NCBI GenBank assembly: GCA_003527225.1
Contig: DPXQ01000110.1
Coordinates: forward strand, 1 to 64,000
DNA length: 64,000 nucleotides
Source: Rhizobium sp.
Lineage (GTDB): Bacteria; Pseudomonadota; Alphaproteobacteria; Rhizobiales; Rhizobiaceae
Reading direction: 5' to 3'
Numbering within the stretch: position 1 is the first letter of the stretch; each line of letters begins with the position of its first letter. The translations under genes and the position numbers were made by a program. Shown one piece after another: positions 1 through 7,459 of this stretch. The notes beneath the pieces are model-generated. The model did no database searches. It was not told the DNA's origin and was given only the letters and a program-made list of their open reading frames with translations.

Positions 1-361
1 CGAGCCCCTGGCGGGTGATCGCGCTGACCTTCGCGTCGTACAGAATGTTCTTCGCAATCTCCGGAACGCGAGCCAGCGGTTCCACGTATTGCTCGACGAT
101 TTCTTTACCGGTCGGCAGGGCATCGTTGTCTGGTGCGTTCCATCCGGTGGAACGGAGCAGTTCGGCAGCGGCCGCTTCAACGACATAGCGCCACGGCGAA
201 AAGACGCGCACATGCCCCCATGCCCGCAGCGAGGTTCCTGCTGATGGGCCGCTCTCGAGGATCAACGGCTTCAGGCCGCGGCGAACGAGCTGAGCTGCTG
301 CCGCAAGTCCGACAGGTCCCGCACCGATGATGGCGACGGGGAGGTTCTTGATCGATTCCAT
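1..361 (-). CDS. NAD(P)/FAD-binding flavoprotein oxidoreductase, N-terminal part (runs off window)
   Basis: Only the first 120 residues are present; the gene continues beyond base 1. The N-terminus is a Rossmann dinucleotide-binding fold with GAGPVGLAAAAQL starting near residue 12, the FAD-binding GxGxxG signature, followed by the acidic end of the second strand (LILESG). It then continues with a SLRAWGHVRVFSPWRY segment typical of flavin-dependent monooxygenase-like proteins. The start ATG at 361 is preceded by AGGAG about 8 nt upstream. It lies immediately downstream of, and in the same orientation as, an ArsR regulator gene, with a palindromic operator candidate between the two, so it is probably under ArsR control. 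Related flavoproteins sit in arsenic loci, but the substrate cannot be told from this fragment. Confidence 0.8.
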   Translation of the reverse strand, partial: MESIKNLPVAIIGAGPVGLAAAAQLVRRGLKPLILESGPSAGTSLRAWGHVRVFSPWRYVVEAAAAELLRSTGWNAPDNDALPTGKEIVEQYVEPLARVPEIAKNILYDAKVSAITRQGL

Positions 362-376
362 TCACATTCTCCTTCT

Positions 377-400
377 ATATTTCTAGGAAGATCGAAATAT
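377..400. promoter_or_regulatory. Inverted repeat, probable ArsR operator 1
   Basis: Perfect inverted repeat ATATTTC-N10-GAAATAT. It lies between the arsR stop and the flavoprotein start, about 16 bases upstream of the latter. The half-site resembles that of the second repeat at 775-796, which suggests one repressor binds both. Confidence 0.55.
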
Positions 401-413
401 GTTGGCAAAAAAA

Positions 414-734
414 TTAGGCTTTGGCCGCCTCCCGGACATCCTCGCAGGCGCCGTCAGCGCAGCATTCATCCGAGAGGTAGCCGATGAGAGCGGACATCGC
501 CTTGTAGTTCGCCCTGCAGACCAGCGTTGTTCCAATCCGTTCCTGGGTCATGAGCCCCGCGTCGATCAGATTCTTGCAGTGGTGCGAGAGCGTCGAGCCG
601 GGAATGTCGAGTTTGTGCTGAAGGCCGCCCACCGGAAGGCCATCGTAACCCGCGCGCACGAGCGTGCGATAGATGCGCAGCCGCGTCGGGTTGCCCAAGG
701 ATTCCATCTGTGATGATGCTAATTCGAGTTTCAT
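414..734 (-). CDS. ArsR/SmtB-family transcriptional repressor
   Basis: Protein of about 106 residues with the ArsR winged-helix fold. LGNPTRLRIYRTL forms the N-terminal helices, PGSTLSHHCKNLIDAGL is the recognition helix, and IGTTLVCRAN is the wing. The family dissociates from DNA on binding metal(loid)s or reactive sulfur. The usual ELCVCDL metal site is absent. Instead there is a C-terminal Cys cluster (ECCADGAC), similar in layout to the C-terminal As(III) site known in Acidithiobacillus ArsR, so arsenite is the best guess. The ATG at 734 is preferred over an upstream TTG at 770 because that TTG is part of a good -35 box (TTGACA on the minus strand at 765-770). It sits upstream of a flavoprotein gene in the same orientation. 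Confidence 0.85.
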   Translation of the reverse strand: MKLELASSQMESLGNPTRLRIYRTLVRAGYDGLPVGGLQHKLDIPGSTLSHHCKNLIDAGLMTQERIGTTLVCRANYKAMSALIGYLSDECCADGACEDVREAAKA

Positions 735-774
735 GGAAATATGCTTAGTCTGCCTTATCACGCCTGTCAAATGC

Positions 775-796
775 TATTTCGAGAATAGCCGAAATA
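775..796. promoter_or_regulatory. Inverted repeat, probable ArsR operator 2, upstream of arsR
   Basis: Perfect inverted repeat TATTTCG-N8-CGAAATA, just upstream of the minus-strand -35 box TTGACA (765-770) of arsR. Placement suggests autoregulation. The half-site shares the ATTTC core with the repeat at 377-400. Confidence 0.55.
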
Positions 797-849
797 CAAA
801 TTGACAGATCGCTCTGAGAGACTGTGTGGCGACACGCTGGCGCGCGCCA

Positions 850-1117
850 TGTGGCCGCGTTGGTCCATGTTGGCGTTCCTCGGCCTCGTCGGCGCCGGTG
901 GCGATCACCAGGTAGTCTACCGAGGTGCTCTCCATTAGAGTTCGACGCGGTTTTCCGCCGTATGCAGGCGCTTGGTGCCTTGCGGGTAGAGGCCGATGTC
1001 ACGCTTCTTGCAGGCGGGCGTGAGTTCCGCCTCGATGTTCTGGCGGTTGCGCCAGCCGACCGCGACGCCGCCCTGCAGCGCACTCGACGGCATGTTACGC
1101 CGGCAGATGTCCTTCAC
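850..1117 (-). pseudogene. Decayed fragment of a sulfide:quinone oxidoreductase-like flavoprotein
   Basis: The minus strand encodes GVAVGWRNRQNIEAELTPAC and then ENRVEL in one frame, and DYLVIATGADEAEE in another frame shortly after. In pyridine-nucleotide disulfide oxidoreductases of the SQR type these motifs follow each other in a single reading frame (the YLVIATG motif is characteristic). A stop codon and a frame change separate the two pieces, and both ends are missing. It is a remnant without function. The exact parent family is inferred from motif order only. Confidence 0.5.
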
Positions 1118-1169
1118 CGTTTCCTTTCGGCCTGACCCTCACCTTTGGAAAAATCCCCGCAACCTTCGC

Positions 1170-2813
1170 TCAGGATGGAATACGCGGCTCACTGGCTCTC
1201 GGAGAGGATTTCCGGTATCGCGACACCCGATTGCGCCCCTCTTCCTTGGCCATATATAGCGCGGAATCAGCCGCCTTCGTAAGTTCCTCTGCCGTTGTTG
1301 CCGACTCTGGAAATGCCGCAACGCCGATGCTGACCGTAACCTTGATCCTCCGGTCTTCGCCGATGTCGAAATCGGTCTGTTCGACAATAGCCCTCAACCG
1401 ATTTGCCGTCTCCATGGCGGTCTCGACCCCAAGTTCGGGCAGGATAATGGCGAACTCCTCACCACCATAGCGGCACAAACTACTGCCGGTGCGGGTGTAT
1501 TCCCTCAGCAGAAGCCCGAGCCTCTCGAGGACTCTGTCCCCGGCCACATGACCATATGTGTCATTGACCTTCTTGAAGTGGTCGATGTCCAGCATGAGAA
1601 CGGAGATCGGGTGACCAAGGCGTTGGGCACGTGTGATCTCGCTTGTCAGACTGGCATAATAAATCCGGCTGTTGAACAGGCCGGTAAGCCTGTCGATGGC
1701 CGCAAGGTCGTGGAGTCTTCGCTCATTGTCCTCGATGCGCCGGCCAATCCAGCCGACAAGGCGGTAGAAAAGAATAAAGAGCAGGACGCCACCGGTCATG
1801 TAGGCAATGCCACCGAGGAAAAGCGCCAGCCGGGCGGCGTTGACTTCGTTGGAAACGTCCACGAGCAGCGCTATGGTGGCGACAGTGCGCCCGCCGACGT
1901 CATTGATTGGAACGAACAAGGGCCGGTAGAAGCGCTGGGCGAACTGAATGGCCGGTTCATCTGAAGCTGTCTGCATTTCGCCACGCTCAAAGCGCCCCGC
2001 GAGTTCCTGCGGGATTGTCGGCAGCGATTGGCTGCTCACCACATATTGGGGAAATCTGTCCCAGTCGGCCGGGCGCCCGAATACGCGCATTCCGTCCTCC
2101 CAGCCGGGCCGGTCCAGGAATTCCTTTCGAATGAGGACAAAGGCCTCAGCTCCGAGGGATTTGCGAATTCGGTCCACCACTTCAGGGGTTTCCATGCCGA
2201 GTTCGACATAGCCGAGCAGGCGCCGGGTGTGCAGGTCGTACCAAGGCGTGACCACTCGCAAAGTGAATGTACCGAGAGGCCCGAGCTCGACACCATACGC
2301 AGTTGTGCCACGGCGCTCGGCCAGCCTCGTGGTGACCCGGTTTATCAGATCACCGTAGCGTTCCGGATCGTGTACCCGCAACAGGTTCACGCGATCGGGA
2401 CCGCTGAAATAGAAATGCGAGATGCCGTATGTGCGTTTCATATTGTCGAACATCGGGGCAGCATGCTCGAGGAGCGTTTCGCGGTCCTTGCGGGCAAGCC
2501 CATCTTGCAGGTCTTCGTCGTGCACAAGAATATCGATAACAGTCTCCAGCGCGTGTGCGTGCTGGTCTATCGTGTCCCGATAGAGATCCAATGCCGACAA
2601 CTGGAGATGGATGCCGCCAACACCGACGCTGCGATGCGTAAAAAGATAGATGCCGGTAATCGGCACGATCTCGGTAATCAGGATGGCGATGACCAGCGGC
2701 AATAGGAAATAAAGCCGGAGCCGCTGTGTCTCACGACCGCGCCGCAAAGGGGTCAGCTCCGTCTTGTGTGTGTCGAGCGCCACGTCGCCTCCCTCCGGTA
2801 ACTGCCCATACAT
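1170..2813 (-). CDS. Membrane diguanylate cyclase with periplasmic double-Cache-like sensor
   Basis: Protein of 547 residues. A first membrane helix lies near residues 33-57, followed by an extracytoplasmic region of about 270 residues with Cache-like features (FYFSGPDRVNLLRVH, GYVELGME). A second membrane helix lies near 330-352 and a C-terminal GGDEF domain from about 375. The signature RYGGEEF lies near residue 450 and DRLTGLFN and DIDHFKKVNDTYGH are intact, so it should make cyclic di-GMP from GTP. The allosteric I-site that normally reads RxxD five residues before GGEEF reads RTGS, so product inhibition is probably lost. No EAL domain follows. The ligand of the sensor is unknown. It is a single gene, with no obvious operon partner. 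Confidence 0.9.
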   Translation of the reverse strand: MYGQLPEGGDVALDTHKTELTPLRRGRETQRLRLYFLLPLVIAILITEIVPITGIYLFTHRSVGVGGIHLQLSALDLYRDTIDQHAHALETVIDILVHDEDLQDGLARKDRETLLEHAAPMFDNMKRTYGISHFYFSGPDRVNLLRVHDPERYGDLINRVTTRLAERRGTTAYGVELGPLGTFTLRVVTPWYDLHTRRLLGYVELGMETPEVVDRIRKSLGAEAFVLIRKEFLDRPGWEDGMRVFGRPADWDRFPQYVVSSQSLPTIPQELAGRFERGEMQTASDEPAIQFAQRFYRPLFVPINDVGGRTVATIALLVDVSNEVNAARLALFLGGIAYMTGGVLLFILFYRLVGWIGRRIEDNERRLHDLAAIDRLTGLFNSRIYYASLTSEITRAQRLGHPISVLMLDIDHFKKVNDTYGHVAGDRVLERLGLLLREYTRTGSSLCRYGGEEFAIILPELGVETAMETANRLRAIVEQTDFDIGEDRRIKVTVSIGVAAFPESATTAEELTKAADSALYMAKEEGRNRVSRYRKSSPRASEPRIPS

Positions 2814-3029
2814 TAGCGCTGCCGTATGAAAAATGCCAGCAGGACGGTCGACTCTGCGTCATCGTCTGTTTCGCCCTGAAAACTTGCTCTTAGACGTAGC
2901 GTTAACCGTCCGCCTGGGTGCAGCGGCTGGCCGCGGTATGATGGTCCGAGCGCCGGTGCGGCCGGACCGTCCGCACATTTTCGCGAAGTCTCGTCGGATT
3001 TTAGCGGATCATCGAAATGGAAGGCTGCC

Positions 3030-3257
3030 TCACTGGCCATGGACAATTTCGGGATCCGAGCGTCCACCTGGGTCGGGATCTTGCCGCCCGATTGGGCGGC
3101 ATCGTTGTGGAACGGAATGCCATGCTCGTGCGCGACGGAAGCGCATTCCGCGATTGGCTGGATCGTTCCGGTCCCGTTGTTGGCATGCATGATGCTGACA
3201 AGCGCCGTCTGGGACGTGATCGCTCGCCGAAGGCCGTCGGGATCGACGAGACCTAGT
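3030..3257 (-). pseudogene. Cysteine desulfurase pseudogene, central part (downstream of the insertion)
   Basis: The minus strand reads GLVDPDGLRRAITSQTALVS, then MHANNGTGTIQPIAECASVA and HGIPFHNDAAQSGGKIPT, a clear match to the class-V aminotransferase cysteine desulfurases (NifS/IscS type). The reading frame ends near 3030 before the PLP-lysine segment, so the catalytic half is missing. Its upstream end coincides exactly with the left end of the mobile element at 3256. The missing N-terminal part is found at 5629-5990, beyond that element. Confidence 0.75.
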
Positions 3258-3324
3258 GGATTGACCCAAACGGAAGAGTCCGATTTGGGATTCCCATCTG
3301 GCTCCCTCTGTGCGAATCTGCGTC

Positions 3325-4410
3325 ATGCGCACGGGGATTTCCATCGTTGTTTCGGCGTCGGACCGCCGAAGGCTTGAAGCAATCGTCTCTGATCGAAACG
3401 CTACCCATAAGCATGTCTGGCGGGCGCGGATCGTCCTGCTAACCGCCGAGGGGCTCGGCACGCACGCGATCATGGTCGCCACAGGCAAGTCGAAGACAAC
3501 CGTCTGGCGCTGGCAAGAACGGTTTGCCGAGGCGGGCATTGCGGGACTGCTGTGCGACAAGACACGGCCACCGGGCAAGGCCCGGATTTCCACCAGCAAG
3601 ACTGCCGAGGTGGTCCGGCTGACCCAAGCGCCGCCGCGATACGAGGCTACCCACTCGACAGCGCGGGCGATGGCGAAGGGTGTGGGGCTCGGCGTCGCCA
3701 CTGTGCAGCGGATCTGGGCTGCGCACGGGCTCAGCCCCCATTGCTGGCGTATCTTCAAACTGTCGAAGGACCCCGCCTTTGTTGAGAAGTTGCATGACAT
3801 CGTGGGCTCGTATGTTTCTCCGCCCGCACATGCCGTGGTGCTCAGTTTCGATGAGAAGTCCCAAAATCAGGCGCTCGACCGCACCCAGCCCGGGCTGCCG
3901 ATGAAAATGGGTCGCGGCGCAACCATGACCCACGACTACAAGCGGCACGGAACAACCACGCTGTTCGCGGCGTTGAATGTCCTGACCGGCGAAGTCATCG
4001 GGCGGAACATGCAGCGCTACCGGCATCAGGAGTTCCTCCGCTTCCTCAATGCCATCAACCGCGACACACCGGTGGGCCAGGACATCCATGTGATCCTGGA
4101 CAACTACGCCGCCCATAAGCACGCCGAGGTTCGGGCATGGCTTGAGCGCCATCCGCGCTGGACCTTCCATTTCACGCCGACATCGAGTTCATGGCTGAAC
4201 GCCGTCGAGGGTTTCTTTGCCAAGCTCACCCGCCGACGCCTGAAGCACGGTGTCTTTCACTCGGTCGTCGATCTGCAGGCCGCAATCAACCGCTTCATCG
4301 CCGAGCACAACGAGGTCGAAGCAAGGCCCTTCGTCTGGCGCGCCGAACCGGAAGCCATCATTGCCAGCCGCAATCGAGGCTTTCAGGCGCTGGAGTTGGC
4401 CCGCGAATAG
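3325..4410 (+). CDS. IS630-family transposase
   Basis: Protein of about 361 residues, full length for the family. An N-terminal pair of helix-turn-helix domains is followed by a DDE domain. The three catalytic acids are visible in SFDEKSQ, HVILDNYAAHK and SSWLNAVEGFF (D, D, E). The long run without stops and the intact acids suggest an active enzyme. The ATG at 3325 (MRTGISIVVS) is chosen; a GTG at 3310 would add five residues. It is the transposase of the element at 3256-5628. Confidence 0.92.
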   Translation: MRTGISIVVSASDRRRLEAIVSDRNATHKHVWRARIVLLTAEGLGTHAIMVATGKSKTTVWRWQERFAEAGIAGLLCDKTRPPGKARISTSKTAEVVRLTQAPPRYEATHSTARAMAKGVGLGVATVQRIWAAHGLSPHCWRIFKLSKDPAFVEKLHDIVGSYVSPPAHAVVLSFDEKSQNQALDRTQPGLPMKMGRGATMTHDYKRHGTTTLFAALNVLTGEVIGRNMQRYRHQEFLRFLNAINRDTPVGQDIHVILDNYAAHKHAEVRAWLERHPRWTFHFTPTSSSWLNAVEGFFAKLTRRRLKHGVFHSVVDLQAAINRFIAEHNEVEARPFVWRAEPEAIIASRNRGFQALELARE

Positions 4411-4576
4411 TCAAGCCGTGCATTTTGGGTTGCCAGTCGGGGCGCGGTTAATGGCAGCTTCGAGCCCAATGAGCTAATTTTCTGCTGCACCGCGAATGAC
4501 CGCTATTGCTCTGAAGATTACCGTTGTTTGATATTCATCAACGCCCGTGTGGCTTATTCTCATTACATCGGCACTC

Positions 4577-5524
4577 ATGATGTTGGATTTGGTTCAGGCA
4601 GAAGCGCCTATCATCGACTGGCTTTTGTCAGGCGACGTCGCTGTGCAGTATCAGACAAGTCGTGATCTCTTGGATAAGGATCAGCCCCAACTGCAGGACC
4701 GGATTTCAAGGGAAGGTTGGGGTAAGCATTATCTTGATTGTCGCAACCCAGACGGCGGCTGGGGTGACGCCTTCTACAAGCCCAAATGGACCTCAACACA
4801 TTATACATTGCTTGAGTTGAAGAGGCTTCAAATTGCCCCGACTACAGATGGTCTTCTTGAAACCACTGTTAAGATCGCCAAGCACCACATCTCAAAGGAT
4901 GGAGGCCTCGGTCACACGCCGGGTTGCACGAAAAGCGACATCTGCATCAATGGGATGTTTCTGAACTACGCCTGCTATTTCGGCATTCCTGAGATACTCA
5001 TAGAATCAATCGTTGATTTCCTGCTCACCGAGGCGATGAGTGATGGCGGTTTCAATTGCATGAGCAACCGGTCGGGAGCCCGTCACAGCTCACTGCATTC
5101 CACGTTGTCGGTACTTGAAGGTATTCTCGAGTATCAACGCGCCGGGCACAGCTACCGGTTGGACGAACTGCTAAGAGCAGTCTCTTCGTCACAGCAGTTC
5201 ATCCTGCGACACCGTTTTTTTAAGTCCGACCACACCGGAAAGGTGATCAACCCGGATTTTCTGAAGATGCCCTATCCCCAACATTGGCGATACAGTGTGC
5301 TGAAGGCCCTGGATTACTTCCGTGATGCGTCTGTTCCATTTGATCGGCGTATGGTGGACGGATTGAACGAGATCCGGTCTCGTCGCCGATCGGACGGAAA
5401 ATGGCCGCGGTATGCTGCTCTGCCGGGGAAGGAACATTTCATCATGGAGCCTCCGCGCGGACCGAGTCGATGGAACACACTCATCGCGCTACGCGTTGCG
5501 AATGCCTATTCGACGCCCAATTGA
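4577..5524 (+). CDS. Alpha-alpha toroid (prenyltransferase/squalene-cyclase-like) protein, passenger of the IS630 element
   Basis: Protein of about 315 residues with several repeats of the terpenoid cyclase/prenyltransferase toroid type, each carrying a DGG(W/L/F) or QW-like turn: NPDGGWGDAF, SKDGGLGHTPG, MSDGGFNCMS and RSDGKWPRY. No DxDD or other cyclase acid motif is evident, so enzymatic cyclisation cannot be claimed. Small stand-alone toroid proteins of this kind are mostly uncharacterised. Base composition is visibly more AT-rich than the flanking genes. It sits inside the IS630 unit, downstream of the transposase and in the same orientation, so it moves with it. The start is uncertain: ATG at 4577 or 4580, or GTG at 4547, none with a clear ribosome site. 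Confidence 0.75.
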   Translation: MMLDLVQAEAPIIDWLLSGDVAVQYQTSRDLLDKDQPQLQDRISREGWGKHYLDCRNPDGGWGDAFYKPKWTSTHYTLLELKRLQIAPTTDGLLETTVKIAKHHISKDGGLGHTPGCTKSDICINGMFLNYACYFGIPEILIESIVDFLLTEAMSDGGFNCMSNRSGARHSSLHSTLSVLEGILEYQRAGHSYRLDELLRAVSSSQQFILRHRFFKSDHTGKVINPDFLKMPYPQHWRYSVLKALDYFRDASVPFDRRMVDGLNEIRSRRRSDGKWPRYAALPGKEHFIMEPPRGPSRWNTLIALRVANAYSTPN

Positions 5525-5628
5525 AGCAAAGCAGACGCTTGCGCAGAGGCGGTGAATGGCGGCAAAGTCCGCTTGCGGTCATCCGACCATTGCTCGCGAG
5601 GGGGTTCGAAATGTTGGAGTCAGACTAC

Positions 5629-5990
5629 TAGGCCATCGACGGGCGGCCAGGTGACGCGCACGCCGAGCCGCTCCAGGAACCGAAGTGGCGCGACGAGCGC
5701 GGGATCCTGCACGGTCGAGGTGATGAAATGTGGCCGCTCCTTGCCGCTGGCATAGAACACGCCTTTCAGCGCGTGATTCTTCGCCTCGCTGCAGCCGCTG
5801 GTGAAGCTGATCTCCTACGGCTTGCAGCCGAGAAGTCCCGCGACCCGGACCCCAGCTTCGTCTACCATCTGTCGGGCGGGAAGGCCGAGCCAGTGGCCGT
5901 TCGTGGGATTGCCGTGCCCCGTCTCCAGGGCATGGCGTATGATGTCTGCGCCTTCTGGCGCGACCGGGGTGTCGACGTTGAAGTCGAGGC
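5629..5990 (-). pseudogene. Cysteine desulfurase pseudogene, N-terminal part (upstream of the insertion)
   Basis: The minus strand reads ICLDFNVDTPVAPEGADIIR, GHGNPTNGHWLGLPARQMVD, ITFTSG-like ISFTSGCSEAKNHALKGV, and then VRVTWPPVDGL at the junction. This is the N-terminal third of a NifS/IscS-type cysteine desulfurase. An in-frame TAG interrupts it at about 5815-5817, and no start codon is evident upstream of 5990, so it was already dead or died independently of the insertion. The frame continues exactly into the fragment at 3030-3257 once the element 3256-5628 is removed. Confidence 0.75.
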
Positions 5991-6015
5991 AAATGTTGCT
6001 TGCAGCCGTGCAGCC

Positions 6016-6204
6016 TGTGAATCAGCACCGAAGGCTGCCCCCCAGTCGAAAGGGAGCAAATACATGACTTTGCAGCAAGATTTTCGGCCGGGGTGGAGTC
6101 ATTATCGGCGCCGATCATGACACCGTTAGATTTCCATTTCATATATGTAAATCGGGGCCTTGTGCGGCAACGTTAAGAGGGTCAACCTTCGGTGCTGATT
6201 CACA
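6016..6204. mobile_element. MITE-like element: 189 bp with perfect 19 bp terminal inverted repeats
   Basis: TGTGAATCAGCACCGAAGG at 6016-6034 is repeated as its exact reverse complement at 6186-6204, with 151 bp between that hold no convincing gene. The ends begin TGT and finish ACA, as in several insertion-sequence families. No target duplication is obvious. It abuts the broken N-terminus of the cysteine desulfurase fragment. It is best read as a non-autonomous element or a deletion derivative of a larger IS; the parent family is not identified. Confidence 0.55.
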
Positions 6205-6206
6205 TA

Positions 6207-6836
6207 TCAGTGAGGCGACCGCCCGGTTGCAATGGCCAGATGGTGTTCTTGATGGTGCATGCCGACGGTCATTACCCCGATGAAGCCGAGGCCTCGGATC
6301 TTGTCGAGATCGCTTGCGTTCGCCGGTGTCACCGTCAAGGTCGCTCCGCCTGGGATTTCGGCGGCCTCGAGTGTCCAGCCGTTGACCCCATCCATGGTCA
6401 TGACATGGGCGATCACCATCCGCTTGATCGAAGCGGCAACCGCCGGCGTGTCGCTTGTTGCCTCGAAGCGTATTCCGATGCTGATTTCTCTCGACAGAAC
6501 CTTTGTGCTGAGCGTCACATTTTGCATGTCGATCAGATGCTGGCGCAATGCTTCAATGTCGACACGCGACCAGTCGGTTTTCCGATCTGCCTCCAGCAGC
6601 ACGACAATTTCCTGAATGGCAGCAAAGGCGGATTGCCCGGCCTCGCGCGGCAAATCCCTCGTCTCATTCGTATGCGCATCGTCGTGATTCATGGCGCCAG
6701 CGTGATCATGGATCGTCTGAGAATTCGCGGGCGTGTTGCCGTGCCGATCAAGCGGCATATTGCCGGGTAATGGCTGTTGCGCGAAGGTCGCGCTTGGCAA
6801 GAATGCCAGAAACACAAATATGGAGATCATTCGCAT
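6207..6836 (-). CDS. Secreted or periplasmic His-rich protein of unknown function
   Basis: Protein of about 209 residues. It has a clear N-terminal signal peptide (hydrophobic ISIFVFLAFLP, then TFAQ cleavage-like site), a His-rich linker (IHDHAGAMNHDDAH, possible metal binding), and then an alpha/beta region of about 130 residues with WSRVDIEALRQHLIDMQNVT and VNGWTLEAAEIPGGATLTVT. I do not recognise a named family. The ATG at 6836 is chosen because a TGGTGGAA stretch lies about 10 nt upstream. It is transcribed divergently from a Crp-like regulator gene at 6899. The histidine-rich segment and the copper genes a few kilobases away hint at a metal-related role, which is only inference. Confidence 0.7.
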   Translation of the reverse strand: MRMISIFVFLAFLPSATFAQQPLPGNMPLDRHGNTPANSQTIHDHAGAMNHDDAHTNETRDLPREAGQSAFAAIQEIVVLLEADRKTDWSRVDIEALRQHLIDMQNVTLSTKVLSREISIGIRFEATSDTPAVAASIKRMVIAHVMTMDGVNGWTLEAAEIPGGATLTVTPANASDLDKIRGLGFIGVMTVGMHHQEHHLAIATGRSPH

Positions 6837-6898
6837 CGGTTCGGTTCCACCAGAATTCAACTCAAATGTGAGATTGCCGCAAATCGTGCTTATCCGGT

Positions 6899-7459
6899 AT
6901 GATAGAAATCATGTCATTCGATCTGCGACCGCTATTCGATAGATCAGACTGCCTGGATCGGCGATACGCCGCCAGCAGTCACCTTTTCCATGCCGGCGAT
7001 GAAGTAACCGTCCTTTATATGGTCAGGGAGGGAGGGGTGCACCTGCTGAGACACACGGGAGGGGGTGCACCCGTTGTCTTGCAGCATGCGGGGCCGGGCG
7101 ACGTGGTGGCGGAAGCGTCGCTCTACTCGTTGCATTATCATTGCGCCGCGCAGGCGGCGAGCGACGTACTACTCGCCGCCATGCCGATTGCTGCAATGCG
7201 CGCCAGGCTCGCCACCGACACCAACCTGGCGGAGCTGTGGGCAAAACACCTCGCGCGGGAGGTCCAGGCAGCACGGTTGCGTTCAGAAATCCGCTCCCTG
7301 CGAACCGTGGCAGAACGGCTGGACGCATGGCTTGGAGAAAATGACTGGAAGCTTCCCCCGAAGGGCAATTGGCGGGACATGGCCGCGGAAATCGGCGTCA
7401 CCCCGGAAGCACTCTACCGGGAGCTGGCAGTCCGTCGTCGCGGCAATACCGTCGCCTGA
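6899..7459 (+). CDS. Crp/Fnr-superfamily transcriptional regulator
   Basis: Protein of 186 residues (182 if the ATG at 6911 is used). The N-terminal cyclic-nucleotide-binding-like beta roll is seen in LFHAGDEVTVLYMVREGGVH and GPGDVVAEASLYS, followed by a long dimer helix (AELWAKHLAREVQAARL). The C-terminal helix-turn-helix is GNWRDMAAEIGVTPEALYRE. There is no cysteine pattern for an Fe-S cluster as in Fnr. The ligand is unknown. Divergent transcription from the His-rich secreted protein across about 60 bp suggests it controls that gene. Confidence 0.85.
   Translation: MIEIMSFDLRPLFDRSDCLDRRYAASSHLFHAGDEVTVLYMVREGGVHLLRHTGGGAPVVLQHAGPGDVVAEASLYSLHYHCAAQAASDVLLAAMPIAAMRARLATDTNLAELWAKHLAREVQAARLRSEIRSLRTVAERLDAWLGENDWKLPPKGNWRDMAAEIGVTPEALYRELAVRRRGNTVA

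Larger units (their letters stand above)
3256..5628 (+). mobile_element. IS630-type transposon with a toroid-protein passenger gene
   Basis: A 2,373 bp block flanked by TA (within CTAG) on both sides, at 3253-3256 and 5628-5631. TA duplication is the hallmark of the IS630/Tc1 group. The ends form an imperfect inverted repeat: left GTGGATTGACCCAAAC, right (complement) GTAGTCTGACTCCAAC, 11 of 16 identical. Removing the block and one TA rejoins the two halves of a cysteine desulfurase in frame (V-D-G-L-G-L-V-D-P), which shows the whole block arrived as one unit. It contains an intact transposase (3325-4410) and a second gene (4577-5524) in the same orientation. Another reading is a simple IS ending near 4440 plus an independent event, but that would not explain the clean outer junctions. 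Confidence 0.7.

Noticed and set aside
4411..4445. A right end of the IS630 element near 4440, which would exclude the toroid gene
   Set aside because: The sequence there matches the left end poorly, and the outer junction at 5628 with TA duplication and in-frame restoration of the target gene is far stronger.
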